From the NCBI GenBank assembly GCA_024123915.1, contig CP099650.1:558001-622000 (forward strand): 64,000 bases of DNA. The letters are read 5' to 3'. This stretch comes from Oxalobacteraceae bacterium OTU3CAMAD1 (GTDB lineage Bacteria > Pseudomonadota > Gammaproteobacteria > Burkholderiales > Burkholderiaceae_D). The notes beneath the pieces are model-generated. The model had not been told where the DNA came from. It was given only the letters and a program-made list of their open reading frames with translations, and searched no databases. A program made the position numbers and the translations under genes. Below are positions 46,313-54,814 of this stretch, piece after piece. Each line of letters starts with the position of its first letter. Positions within the stretch are counted from its first letter, which is position 1.

Positions 46313-47485
46313 ATGCTAGCAGTACACGCCGAAGCACCGTCCATCGCCGCCGCTTCCGACGGCCACGCCGAAACCCTCGATCAACTGCTGGCCGACATCC
46401 GCCTGCGCCATGCCGAATTCGCCAGCCTGCGCCACGTGCCGCGCGACGTCATCGACCGCCTCAAACAGCAGGGCGTGTACCGCGCCGCCACGCCGGCCTG
46501 TTTCGGCGGCAGCGGCATGAGCCCGAGCGACTTCCTGGCACTGGTCGAGCGCATCTCACAGGCCGATGGTTCGGTGGGCTGGGTGGCCAGCTTTGGCTCC
46601 GCTTCGATCTACTTGGCCGCTCTGCCGAAGGCGACGCAGGCCAGTATGTACGCCGACGGTCCGGACCTAGTATTCGCCGGCGGCCTGTTTCCGATCCAGC
46701 CGGCAATCCAGGTCGACGGCGGCTGGACCGTCAACGGCACCTGGAAGTTCGCCAGCGGCTGCAAGGGCGCCGACGTGCTGGGCGTGGGCATTGGCACCGC
46801 CACGCCGGGCCAGCCGGGCGGAAAGCCGCGCACCGCCGTGCTGCCGCGCGGCCAGGTCGAGATCATCGACAACTGGGACGTGGTCGGCCTGTGCGGCACC
46901 GGGAGCCATGACTTGCGCGTGGATTCGCGCTTCGTCGCCGACGATTGGACCTTTGTGCGCGGCGGCGAGCCGATGATCGACGAGCCGTTGTACCGCTATC
47001 CGACCATCGCCTACGCGGCGCAGGTGCTGGCCGTGGTCAATCTGGGCATTGCGCGCGCCGCCATCGAGGAGATCAACACCATGGCTGGCGGCCGCGTCGC
47101 CATCACCGGAGCGCCCAAGCTGGCCGACCGCTCCTACGTGCGCATCGAGGTGGCCAAGGCCGAGGCACGCCTGCGCGCCGCACGCGGCTTCTTCTACGAT
47201 ATCACCGGCGAGGTGTGGAACACAGTGCTGGCGGGCGACCCGGTCACACCGTCCCAGGTGGCGATCCTGCGCCTGGCGGCGGTCGACGCCGCGCGCGCCG
47301 GCGATTCGGTCACGCGCCACATGTACGGCCTGGCCGGAACCACCGCCATCTACAGCAGCCACCCGCTGCAGCGCTACCTGCGCGACGCGGCTGTTGTACG
47401 GCAGCACGCCTTCCTCGGCGAGGGTATCTATGACGGCGCCGGCGCCGTCGCGCTGGGCGTGCAGCCGATGCCAGGCTTCCTTTAA
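46313..47485 (+). CDS. iacA: IacA, flavin-dependent indole-3-acetate monooxygenase
   Basis: This 390-residue protein of the acyl-CoA dehydrogenase fold belongs to the group-D monooxygenases that use reduced flavin from a separate reductase (here IacG). It opens the pathway by hydroxylating or epoxidising the indole ring of indole-3-acetate. Diagnostic parts include QADGSVGWVASFGSAS, WTVNGTWKFASGCKGADVLGVG and the C-terminal RYLRDAAVVRQHAFLGEGIYDG. AGGAG precedes ATG 46313. First gene of the iacA-iacB-iacE-tautomerase-catR run. Confidence 0.9.
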   Translation: MLAVHAEAPSIAAASDGHAETLDQLLADIRLRHAEFASLRHVPRDVIDRLKQQGVYRAATPACFGGSGMSPSDFLALVERISQADGSVGWVASFGSASIYLAALPKATQASMYADGPDLVFAGGLFPIQPAIQVDGGWTVNGTWKFASGCKGADVLGVGIGTATPGQPGGKPRTAVLPRGQVEIIDNWDVVGLCGTGSHDLRVDSRFVADDWTFVRGGEPMIDEPLYRYPTIAYAAQVLAVVNLGIARAAIEEINTMAGGRVAITGAPKLADRSYVRIEVAKAEARLRAARGFFYDITGEVWNTVLAGDPVTPSQVAILRLAAVDAARAGDSVTRHMYGLAGTTAIYSSHPLQRYLRDAAVVRQHAFLGEGIYDGAGAVALGVQPMPGFL

Positions 47486-47511
47486 TTTCTCAAAATACAC
47501 TGGAGACATCA

Positions 47512-47874
47512 ATGACCGACACCCGAAAAGATCCGCTGCGCGTTTTATTCTGCATCGGCGTCACGCAAAACTTCTTCGATCTGCCGGAAACCGATATCGG
47601 CGCCGTATGGAAGGGCTACGGCGAGATGATGAGCGCGATGAACGTCATGCCCGGCGTGACCATCCTCGGCACCATGGACGATGATCGCACGATGGTCGGC
47701 GCGTCCGAATCCTGGCCGTGGACCGTCTACATCATGGCCGATGTGGCTGATCTCGACACCGTCGTCGCCGCATGCAACCTGTTCCGTACCGTGAAGGTGG
47801 GCGATTATCGCCTCTGGAAGTTCGGCAAGATCGAAGCGCGCATCGGCCGCGCCCTGATCATCCAGGGAGGCTAG
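47512..47874 (+). CDS. iacB: IacB, small conserved protein of iac clusters
   Basis: This 120-residue soluble protein has no recognised catalytic motif. It is placed directly after iacA as in other iac loci, and its size and start (LRVLFCIGVTQNFFDLPETDIGAVWKGYGEMM) agree with IacB. Fold pattern suggests a ferredoxin-like alpha-beta barrel. Its role in the pathway is not established. Confidence 0.75.
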   Translation: MTDTRKDPLRVLFCIGVTQNFFDLPETDIGAVWKGYGEMMSAMNVMPGVTILGTMDDDRTMVGASESWPWTVYIMADVADLDTVVAACNLFRTVKVGDYRLWKFGKIEARIGRALIIQGG

Positions 47875-47877
47875 GCC

Positions 47878-48624
47878 ATGGATGACAGAAAAGTAGCGTT
47901 GGTGACCGGCGCGGCGCGCGGCCTGGGTGAGTTGATCGCGCGGCGGCTGCATGCTGCCAGCTACCGTGTGGCGCTGGCCGACCTGGACGTGGCGATGGCG
48001 CAAGCTGTCGCCGACAGCCTCGATGACAGTGGCGACACCGCGCTGGCACTGCGTCTCGATGTGCGCGACAAAGCTGGCTTCGAAGCGGCCGCCGCACTGC
48101 TGGAACAGCGCTGGGGCGGCGCCCACGTCTTGGTTAACAACGCCGGTCAATCTCGCGTGGCGTCGCTGATGGAGATCTCCGCCGACGAATTCGACGCCGT
48201 CGTCGCCGTCAACCTGCGCAGCGTGTTCCTGGCGTGCCAAGTGTTCGGCCAGGCATTCGCGCGGCGGGGCTACGGCCGCATCGTCAACGTCGGCTCGCTT
48301 GCCGGCCAAACCGGCGGCACCGCCACCGGCGCCCACTACGCGGCGGCCAAGGGCGGCGTGCTGACCCTGACCAAGGTGTTCGCGCGCGAACTGGCCGCAA
48401 GCGGGGTGACGGTCAACACCATTTCTCCCGGCCCGCTGGACCTGCCCATCGTGCATGAAACGGTGCCGGTTGAGAAGATGGCCGCGATCACGCAAACCAT
48501 CCCGGTGCGCACGCTCGGCGACGCCGGCTTCATCGCCGACGCCGTCGTGCTGCTGGCCGATCCTGCCGCCGGTTCCGCCACCGGCGCCTGCTGGGACATC
48601 AACGGCGGCTTGTTCATGCGCTGA
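47878..48624 (+). CDS. iacE: IacE, short-chain dehydrogenase/reductase
   Basis: The 248-residue SDR has TGAARGLG for the dinucleotide, NNAG, catalytic Ser in VNVGSLAG and YAAAK (Tyr-Lys). In the Iac pathway it acts on the IacA product, giving the dioxindole-type acid. GGGAGG lies before the ATG, 3 bases after the iacB stop. Confidence 0.88.
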   Translation: MDDRKVALVTGAARGLGELIARRLHAASYRVALADLDVAMAQAVADSLDDSGDTALALRLDVRDKAGFEAAAALLEQRWGGAHVLVNNAGQSRVASLMEISADEFDAVVAVNLRSVFLACQVFGQAFARRGYGRIVNVGSLAGQTGGTATGAHYAAAKGGVLTLTKVFARELAASGVTVNTISPGPLDLPIVHETVPVEKMAAITQTIPVRTLGDAGFIADAVVLLADPAAGSATGACWDINGGLFMR

Positions 48625-48635
48625 AGGGACCTATC

Positions 48636-49040
48636 ATGCCAACCATCCACGCCTTCATCATGGCCGGTCATCCGCATGGACCGAAGCAGCGCCTGATCGC
48701 CGCGCTGACCGAAGCCGTCGTCGACTCGGTCGAGGCGCCACCGGCGTCGGTGTGCGTGATGCTGACCGAAGTGCAGCACGAGCATTACGCGGTGGCCGGC
48801 AAGCCGGCGCCGGGACCGCGCGCGGTGTTGCAGGCCTTCCTCATCGCCGGGCGCAGCGACGCGCAGAAAGCGAAGCTGATCGCGCGTCTGACGGCGGCCA
48901 CCGCCTCCATCGGCGTCGCCCCTGAAGTGGTGCGGGTGTTCATCCAGGACCTGCCCAACAGCGACTTCGGGCTCGGCGGCGTGACGGCGGCGGCGCTCGG
49001 ACGCGGCATCGACCGCGCCGCCTTGTTGAACCAGCATTGA
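48636..49040 (+). CDS. Tandem-domain tautomerase-superfamily protein
   Basis: The 134-residue protein has two ~60-residue tautomerase-like halves in one chain (PTIHAFIMAGHPHGPKQRLIAALTEAV and AVLQAFLIAGRSDAQKAKLIARLT). The first half keeps Pro after the initiator Met, the usual catalytic base; the second lacks an equivalent because it is internal. It lies 11 bases after iacE and 11 before catR. It may isomerise a keto/enol intermediate; the substrate is unknown. Confidence 0.78.
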   Translation: MPTIHAFIMAGHPHGPKQRLIAALTEAVVDSVEAPPASVCVMLTEVQHEHYAVAGKPAPGPRAVLQAFLIAGRSDAQKAKLIARLTAATASIGVAPEVVRVFIQDLPNSDFGLGGVTAAALGRGIDRAALLNQH

Positions 49041-49051
49041 CGGGAGTGGCC

Positions 49052-50017
49052 ATGGAACTGCGGCATCTGAAATACTTTCACGCGGTCGCCGAGACGCTCA
49101 GTTTCAGCCGCGCCGCCGAACGGCTGCACATCGCGCAGCCGCCATTGAGCCGGCAGATCCGCCAGCTTGAGGAGCTGCTCGGTGTCGAATTGGTCGACCG
49201 CGACTCACGCCCCATCGCACTGACGGTGGCCGGCAAATTTTTCTACGAGCAGACTTGGCAAGTGATGTCGCGCTTGCGCGAGATCGAGGACGGCACGCGC
49301 CTACTGGCGCGCGGCCAGCGCGTCTGGTTCGGCGTCGGTTTCGTACCGTCGGTGATGTGCGGCTTGCTGCCGGACCTAATACGCCAGTTCCGCGCCGCCG
49401 AGCCGGAGGTGGAAACCGGCTTCACCGAGTTGTTGACGGCGGAGCAGGGGGCCGCGCTCAAGCTGGGGCGCATCGACGTCGGTTTCGGCCGCCTGCCGAT
49501 CGACGATCCCGACATCACCTGCGTCACGCTGCTGCGCGAGCCGCTGTTGGCGGCGCTGCCGGCGTCCCACCCGTTGGCCGAGAGGATGGCGGTGCGCCTT
49601 GCCGATCTGGGGCGTCAGGCGCTGGTCGTCTATCCGGCCCGTCCCCGTCCGGGCTACGCCGACCAGGTGCTGGAGCTGTTCGCGCGCCACCGCGTTCGCC
49701 CGGCCGAGGTGCGCGAGGCCAACGAGATGCAGACCGCGCTGGGGTTGGTCGATGCTGGCATTGGCGTGGCGCTGGTGCCGGCGTCCGTCGCCCATGGCCG
49801 CCGTGGCAGCGTGGTGTTCCGTCCCGTGCTGGAGGCCGATGCCATCTCGCCCGTCATCATGAATTTCCGCCGTGGCGACGAGGGGCTAGTCCTGGCGCGT
49901 TTTCGGACGATGGCAGCGGAACTCCTATCTGAACAAGCGATCAATGTTGCAGAAATGCATGCCGCAAGTGCGCAACCCCCGCCGCAAAAGCGGGCGAGCC
50001 CGTTGGTAGCCGTTTGA
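49052..50017 (+). CDS. CatR-like LysR regulator of catechol degradation
   Basis: The 321-residue protein opens with MELRHLKYFHAVAETLSFSRAAERLHIAQPPLSRQIRQLEELLG, the near-invariant start of the CatR/BenM/CatM group that senses cis,cis-muconate. ATG 49052 follows GGGAG. Unusually it is not divergent from catB. It reads the same way and lies at the end of the iacA transcript, so its dosage should rise with iac expression. Its likely operator is at 50155. Confidence 0.88.
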   Translation: MELRHLKYFHAVAETLSFSRAAERLHIAQPPLSRQIRQLEELLGVELVDRDSRPIALTVAGKFFYEQTWQVMSRLREIEDGTRLLARGQRVWFGVGFVPSVMCGLLPDLIRQFRAAEPEVETGFTELLTAEQGAALKLGRIDVGFGRLPIDDPDITCVTLLREPLLAALPASHPLAERMAVRLADLGRQALVVYPARPRPGYADQVLELFARHRVRPAEVREANEMQTALGLVDAGIGVALVPASVAHGRRGSVVFRPVLEADAISPVIMNFRRGDEGLVLARFRTMAAELLSEQAINVAEMHAASAQPPPQKRASPLVAV

Positions 50018-50154
50018 AAGTCGGGTTATTAGGGCGCGAAGGCGCGCGAACCCTTTCTAATCCAGCCTGTTTGTTTGCGCTGCGGCGCTCGATCCGCGAT
50101 GCGCCGTCGCCTCGCGGGCGTTTGCGCGTGCGTACCGGTCCACATCCTCGTCTT

Positions 50155-50169
50155 ATACCTTGCGGGTAT
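50155..50169. promoter_or_regulatory. CatR/BenM-type operator before catB
   Basis: ATACCTTGCGGGTAT fits ATAC-N7-GTAT exactly, the site bound by CatM/BenM-group regulators. It lies 74 bases before the catB ATG. Confidence 0.75.
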
Positions 50170-50243
50170 GGCACTTGCCTCCATCGGTCTTGGACGCGGC
50201 GCGCGCTTGTTCCTAATATGGTTCGAACATAACAAGGAGCGCC

Positions 50244-51386
50244 ATGAGCCATACCAACATCGGGATCGCCAGCGTCGACGTGCTGCTGCTCGACCTGCCC
50301 ACCATCCGCCCGCATCAGCTGTCGGTCGCCACGATGCGGCGCCAGAAGCTGGTTTTGGTGCGCATCCGCGCCGAAGACGGTGTCACCGGCTGGGGTGAGG
50401 CTACCACCATCGGCGGCCTGGCCTACGGCGAGGAGAGCCCGGACAGCATCTGCGTCAACATCGAAACCTATATGCGACCTTTGCTGACCGGTGCCGACGC
50501 CACCAGTCCCAACGCGCGCATGCGCGACTTGCGCGACAGCCTTCAGGGCAACCGCTTCGCCCTGTGCGCCATCGAAACCGCGCTGCTGGACGGCCAGGCT
50601 CGGCGCCTCGGCGTGCCGCTGTCGGACTTGTTCGGCGGGCGCGTACGCGATAGCTTGCCGGTGGCGTGGACCCTGGCCAGCGGCGACACCGGACGCGACA
50701 TCGCCGAAGCCGAGGAGATGCTCGACCGCCGCCGCCACAACGTCTTCAAGCTCAAGATCGGCGCGCGCGAGGTGCGCGCCGACGCCGCCCACGTCGCGGC
50801 GATCAAGCGTGCGCTGGGCGACCGCGCCAGCGTGCGCGTCGACATCAACCAGGCCTGGAGCCAGACCGACGCCATGCTGGGCATGAGCCTGCTAGAGCAC
50901 GCCGGCGTTGATCTGGTCGAGCAGCCGATCGCCGCGCACGACCACGAGGGCATGCGCCGCCTGCGCGACATGAACCGGGTGCCTTTGATGGCCGACGAGG
51001 CGTTGCACGGTCCATTGGATGCCTTCCGCATCGCCGAGCGACGCGCCGCCGACGTCTACGCCGTCAAGATCACCCAGTCTGGCGGCTTGCGTGCCGCGCA
51101 GCAGGTGGCGGCCATCGCGGAGGCGGCTAACATCGGCTTGTACGGCGGCACCATGCTGGAGGGAGCGGTCGGAACCGTCGCCTCGGCGCAGCTGTTCGCC
51201 ACTTTCCCGGATCTGGCGTGGGGCACTGAGCTGTTTGGACCGCTGCTGCTGACCGAGGACATTCTGCGCACGCCGCTGGTTTACCAGGATTTCGCGCTCC
51301 GCCTGCCGTCCGGCCCGGGCCTGGGTATCGACATCGACGAAGAAAAGTTGCAATTCCTGCAGCGCCAGTACAACACTAACCATTGA
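50244..51386 (+). CDS. catB: Muconate cycloisomerase
   Basis: The 380-residue enolase-superfamily enzyme converts cis,cis-muconate to muconolactone with Mn2+. KLKIG carries the catalytic Lys pair. Metal ligands lie in VRVDINQAW, LVEQP and MADEAL; KITQSGG carries the second Lys. AAGGAG precedes the ATG. It is first of the operon catB-catC-catA-enol-lactonase-MFS-porin. Confidence 0.93.
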   Translation: MSHTNIGIASVDVLLLDLPTIRPHQLSVATMRRQKLVLVRIRAEDGVTGWGEATTIGGLAYGEESPDSICVNIETYMRPLLTGADATSPNARMRDLRDSLQGNRFALCAIETALLDGQARRLGVPLSDLFGGRVRDSLPVAWTLASGDTGRDIAEAEEMLDRRRHNVFKLKIGAREVRADAAHVAAIKRALGDRASVRVDINQAWSQTDAMLGMSLLEHAGVDLVEQPIAAHDHEGMRRLRDMNRVPLMADEALHGPLDAFRIAERRAADVYAVKITQSGGLRAAQQVAAIAEAANIGLYGGTMLEGAVGTVASAQLFATFPDLAWGTELFGPLLLTEDILRTPLVYQDFALRLPSGPGLGIDIDEEKLQFLQRQYNTNH

Positions 51387-51402
51387 AACGGGGAGCACAC
51401 CG

Positions 51403-51693
51403 ATGCTGTTCAAAGTAAGCATGACCGTCCGACTGCCGCATGCGATGCCGGCCGACGAAGCGGCCCGCCTCAAGGCAACCGAACGTGAAGTAGCGCAGGG
51501 CCTGCAACGCAGCGGCAAATGGCGCCACCTGTGGCGCGTGGCCGGCCAGTATGCCAACGTCAGCGTGTTCGACGTCGACAGCCCGGCGGAGCTGCACGAT
51601 TTGCTGGGAACACTGCCGCTGTTCCCCTACATGGAGATCGGGGTCGAGGCGCTGTGCCGCCATCCTTCCTCGATCCACGAAGACGACCGCTAA
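51403..51693 (+). CDS. catC: Muconolactone Delta-isomerase
   Basis: The 96-residue protein of the small decameric isomerase family turns muconolactone into beta-ketoadipate enol-lactone. MLFKVSMTVRLPHAMPADEAARLKATEREVAQGLQRSGKWRHLWRVAGQYAN is the typical N-terminal two-thirds. Length is normal. It lies 16 bases after catB. Confidence 0.93.
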   Translation: MLFKVSMTVRLPHAMPADEAARLKATEREVAQGLQRSGKWRHLWRVAGQYANVSVFDVDSPAELHDLLGTLPLFPYMEIGVEALCRHPSSIHEDDR

Positions 51694-51723
51694 GCCATCA
51701 ACAATTTCAACAAGGGACCCACC

Positions 51724-52635
51724 ATGGACAAGAACGCCATCGACGCGCTGCTGCGCAAAATCGAAAGCACCGAAAAGGACCACGGCAACCTGCGGGTGCA
51801 GACCATCGTCAACCGCATTGTGCGCGACCTGTTCGCTACCATCGAGGAGCACGACGTTCAGCCGCACGAATTCTGGAGCGCGATCAGTTATCTGACAGAG
51901 GCGGGCAAATCGGGCGAATACGGCCTGATCGCCGCCGGCCTGGGGCTGGAGCACTTCCTCGACCTGCGCATGGACGAACAGGAGGCGCGCCAGGGCGTCA
52001 GCGGCGGCACGCCGCGCACCATCGAAGGGCCGCTGTACGTGGCCGGCGCGCCGGAGACCAATGGCCTGGCGCGGCTCGACGTCGACGAGCAGCCGGGCGA
52101 GGTGCTGTTCATGCAGGGGCAGGTGCGCGGCGCCGACGGCAAACCGCTGGCCGGAGCACTGGTCGAGGTCTGGCACGCCAATCACCTTGGCCGCTATTCC
52201 TTCTTCGACCCGAGTCAAAGTGCCTACAACCTGCGCCGCGCCATCCGCACCGACGCCGACGGCCGCTATCGCCTGCGCAGCCGGGTGCCGGTCGGCTACA
52301 GCGTGCCGCCGGACGGCGCCACCGAGAAGTTGCTCAAGGCGCTGGGACGTCACGGCACGCGTCCGGCCCACATCCACTTCTTCGTCACTGCGGTGGACCA
52401 CCGCAAGCTGACAACTCAGATCAACATTGATGGCGACCCCTACCTCTGGGACGATTTCGCTTTCGCCACGCGCGAGGGACTGGTGCCGGCGATGACCAAG
52501 GTCACCGACCCGGCGGAGTTGCGCAGCCACGAGGTGGAACAGCCGTTCTATTCGATCGACTTCGACTTTGACCTGCACGCGCAACGCGATGGCCTGCCGG
52601 CGGACCAGATCGAGCGCGTCCACTTCGTCGCCTGA
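51724..52635 (+). CDS. catA: Catechol 1,2-dioxygenase
   Basis: The 303-residue intradiol dioxygenase opens the ring of catechol to cis,cis-muconate with non-haem Fe(III). Ligand regions are visible: Tyr in GPLYVAGAP, Tyr in GRYSFFDPSQSAYNLRR, and the two His in RPAHIHFFV. An N-terminal helical dimer domain (~1-100) is present. It accepts the catechol made by IacCDF. The ATG follows a short 30-base gap after catC. Confidence 0.94.
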   Translation: MDKNAIDALLRKIESTEKDHGNLRVQTIVNRIVRDLFATIEEHDVQPHEFWSAISYLTEAGKSGEYGLIAAGLGLEHFLDLRMDEQEARQGVSGGTPRTIEGPLYVAGAPETNGLARLDVDEQPGEVLFMQGQVRGADGKPLAGALVEVWHANHLGRYSFFDPSQSAYNLRRAIRTDADGRYRLRSRVPVGYSVPPDGATEKLLKALGRHGTRPAHIHFFVTAVDHRKLTTQINIDGDPYLWDDFAFATREGLVPAMTKVTDPAELRSHEVEQPFYSIDFDFDLHAQRDGLPADQIERVHFVA

Positions 52636-52646
52636 CGGAGCGCGCG

Positions 52647-53435
52647 ATGCCGATACTCGATTTCGGCGATCGCCAGATCGCCTATACGCTGCAAGGACCC
52701 GCCACGGCACCGGTGCTAGTGCTGTCCAATTCCCTCGGTACCACGATGTCGATGTGGGACGCGCAAGCCGACGCGCTGGCGCCAGACTACCGCGTGCTGC
52801 GCTACGACACGCGCGGCCACGGCGGCTCGGGTATAGGCGCCGATCCAGCCGGCGGCTATACGCTCGCGGAGCTGGGCGGAGATGTCCTGCGGCTGCTGGA
52901 TGGCCTGGCGATCGGCCGCGCGCACTTTTGCGGCATTTCCATGGGTGGGCTGACCGGCCTGTGGCTAGGCGTGCACGCCGGCGACCGTCTGCACAAGCTG
53001 GTGGTCGCCAACAGCGCGGCGCGCATCGGCGCCACACAGGTATGGCGCGAGCGCGCCGCGCTGGTGCGCTCGTCCGGCATGGACCAGGTGGCCGATGGCG
53101 CTGCGGGACGCTGGTTCACGCCGGGCTACGCGGCCGGGGCGCCGCGAGTCGTCGCTGGGCTGGTCGAAGGCTTGCGCCGCACCACGCCCGCCGGCTACGC
53201 GGCCTGCTGCCTGGCGCTGGCGGCGGCCGACTTGTCCGACCAGATCGAAGCGATCGGCACGGCCACCTTGCTGGTGGCGGGCGCCGGCGATCCAGTGACA
53301 ACCGTCGCCGACGCCGACTTCCTGCGCAAGCGTATCCCCGGGGCCGCCATGGTCACGTTGCAAGCCTCGCACCTGTCGAACATTGAGGCTGCGGACGCCT
53401 TCACCAATGCGCTGCACGCCTTCCTGGATCGATAG
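52647..53435 (+). CDS. catD: 3-oxoadipate enol-lactonase
   Basis: The 262-residue alpha/beta hydrolase hydrolyses beta-ketoadipate enol-lactone, the last step shown here. It has nucleophile Ser in CGISMGG, the oxyanion strand LSNSLGTTMSMWDAQ, Asp in VAGAGDPVT and His in ASHLSNIE. The symbol catD/pcaD depends on cluster; catD is used because it follows catBCA. The CoA-transfer and thiolase steps (pcaIJ, pcaF) are not in the window. Confidence 0.9.
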   Translation: MPILDFGDRQIAYTLQGPATAPVLVLSNSLGTTMSMWDAQADALAPDYRVLRYDTRGHGGSGIGADPAGGYTLAELGGDVLRLLDGLAIGRAHFCGISMGGLTGLWLGVHAGDRLHKLVVANSAARIGATQVWRERAALVRSSGMDQVADGAAGRWFTPGYAAGAPRVVAGLVEGLRRTTPAGYAACCLALAAADLSDQIEAIGTATLLVAGAGDPVTTVADADFLRKRIPGAAMVTLQASHLSNIEAADAFTNALHAFLDR

Positions 53436-53485
53436 CCGGCACGCTAACCACACCACAAATAATAAAACACACAACGGAGACAACC

Positions 53486-54814
53486 ATGGATCAAGTCCTC
53501 ATCGAAACGGCGGCCAGCCGGCCTGCGACCGCCCGCGACAACGACCACGCGCTATACCGCAAGGTCACTTTGCGCATCGTTCCCTTCCTCTTCATCTGCT
53601 ATGTGGTCTCTTTCCTCGATCGCATCAACATCGGCTTCGCCCAGCTTCAACTGAAGCACGACCTGGGCTTCAGCGACGCCATGTACGGCCTTGGCGCGGC
53701 GGTGTTTTACATCGGCTACGTGCTGTTCGAAGTGCCGAGCAATCTGCTGCTGGCGCGGTTCGGCGCGCGCAAGACCTTCGTGCGCATCATGCTGCTCTGG
53801 GGCGCGGCCTCGGTTGGCATGATGTTCATCTCGACGCCGACGCAGTTTTATCTGCTGCGCTTCGCGCTGGGCGTGTTCGAAGCCGGCTTCTTCCCCGGCA
53901 TCGTGCTTTATCTGACCTATTGGTATCCGCCGCTGCGGCGCGCCTCGGTCCTGTCATACTTCTTCGCCGGGGTTGCGGTCGCCGGCATCGTGGGCGGCTT
54001 GGTCTCGGGATGGATACTGCGCGATCTGGACGGCGTGATGGGCCTCAAGGGCTGGCAATGGATGTTCTTCCTTGAGGGCTCGCCGGCGCTGCTGCTGGCG
54101 GTGATCGCGCACCGCTGGCTGAGCGACTATCCGGAGGATGCCGTCTGGCTGTCCCAGTCCGAGAAAGCGCGTCTGGCGGCCAATCTGGACCACGGCGGCA
54201 GGGCGGCCCATCGCGGCGGCGCCACGCTGGCGGCGTGCCTGCGAGACCCGCGCATTTATCTGTTCTCGCTGCCGTATTTCGCCGTCACCGGCGCGGCGCT
54301 GACCTTGAGCTTCTGGATGCCGCTGATGATACGGGATTTCGGTGTCAAGGACGTGGTGCTGGTCAGCCTGTATTCCGTGATTCCCTACACCATAGGCGCG
54401 ATCGGCGTGCTGCTGCTGGCGCGCAGCGCGGACCGCGACGGCCGCCATGCGCGCTACTTTGCCGGCTGCGTGGTCGCCGGCGCGCTGGCGTTGGCCGCGC
54501 TGACCACGCACCCGACAAACCTGGCGCTGGCGCTGGGATTGTTGTCGGTGGCGGCGGTGGGGCTGTATTCGGCATTGCCGATCTTCTGGGCCATTCCGAC
54601 GGCGCACCTACCGCCCGACATGCGTGCCGGTGGCATAGGACTTATCAGCAGTCTTGGCACCAGCGCAGGCATCGCCGCGCCATGGGCCATCGGCCGTATT
54701 AAGACAGCTACGGGCAGCATGGACCTGGCGCTGCTGGGATTGGGCGTGCTGCTGGTTCTCAGCGCCGTGGTTTTGATGGCGGCGGGCCGCCGCGCGCGCA
54801 AGGGGACCGTATGA
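53486..54814 (+). CDS. MFS transporter, anion:cation symporter (ACS) family
   Basis: The 442-residue permease has twelve hydrophobic segments. The N-terminal motif (RIVPFLFICYVVSFLDRINIGFAQLQLKHDLGFSDAMYGLGAAVFYIGYVLFEVPSNLLL) marks proton-coupled importers of organic anions such as hydroxybenzoates and phthalate. Uptake of indole-3-acetate or another aromatic acid is likely from context. It overlaps the porin gene by 4 bases. Confidence 0.85.
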   Translation: MDQVLIETAASRPATARDNDHALYRKVTLRIVPFLFICYVVSFLDRINIGFAQLQLKHDLGFSDAMYGLGAAVFYIGYVLFEVPSNLLLARFGARKTFVRIMLLWGAASVGMMFISTPTQFYLLRFALGVFEAGFFPGIVLYLTYWYPPLRRASVLSYFFAGVAVAGIVGGLVSGWILRDLDGVMGLKGWQWMFFLEGSPALLLAVIAHRWLSDYPEDAVWLSQSEKARLAANLDHGGRAAHRGGATLAACLRDPRIYLFSLPYFAVTGAALTLSFWMPLMIRDFGVKDVVLVSLYSVIPYTIGAIGVLLLARSADRDGRHARYFAGCVVAGALALAALTTHPTNLALALGLLSVAAVGLYSALPIFWAIPTAHLPPDMRAGGIGLISSLGTSAGIAAPWAIGRIKTATGSMDLALLGLGVLLVLSAVVLMAAGRRARKGTV

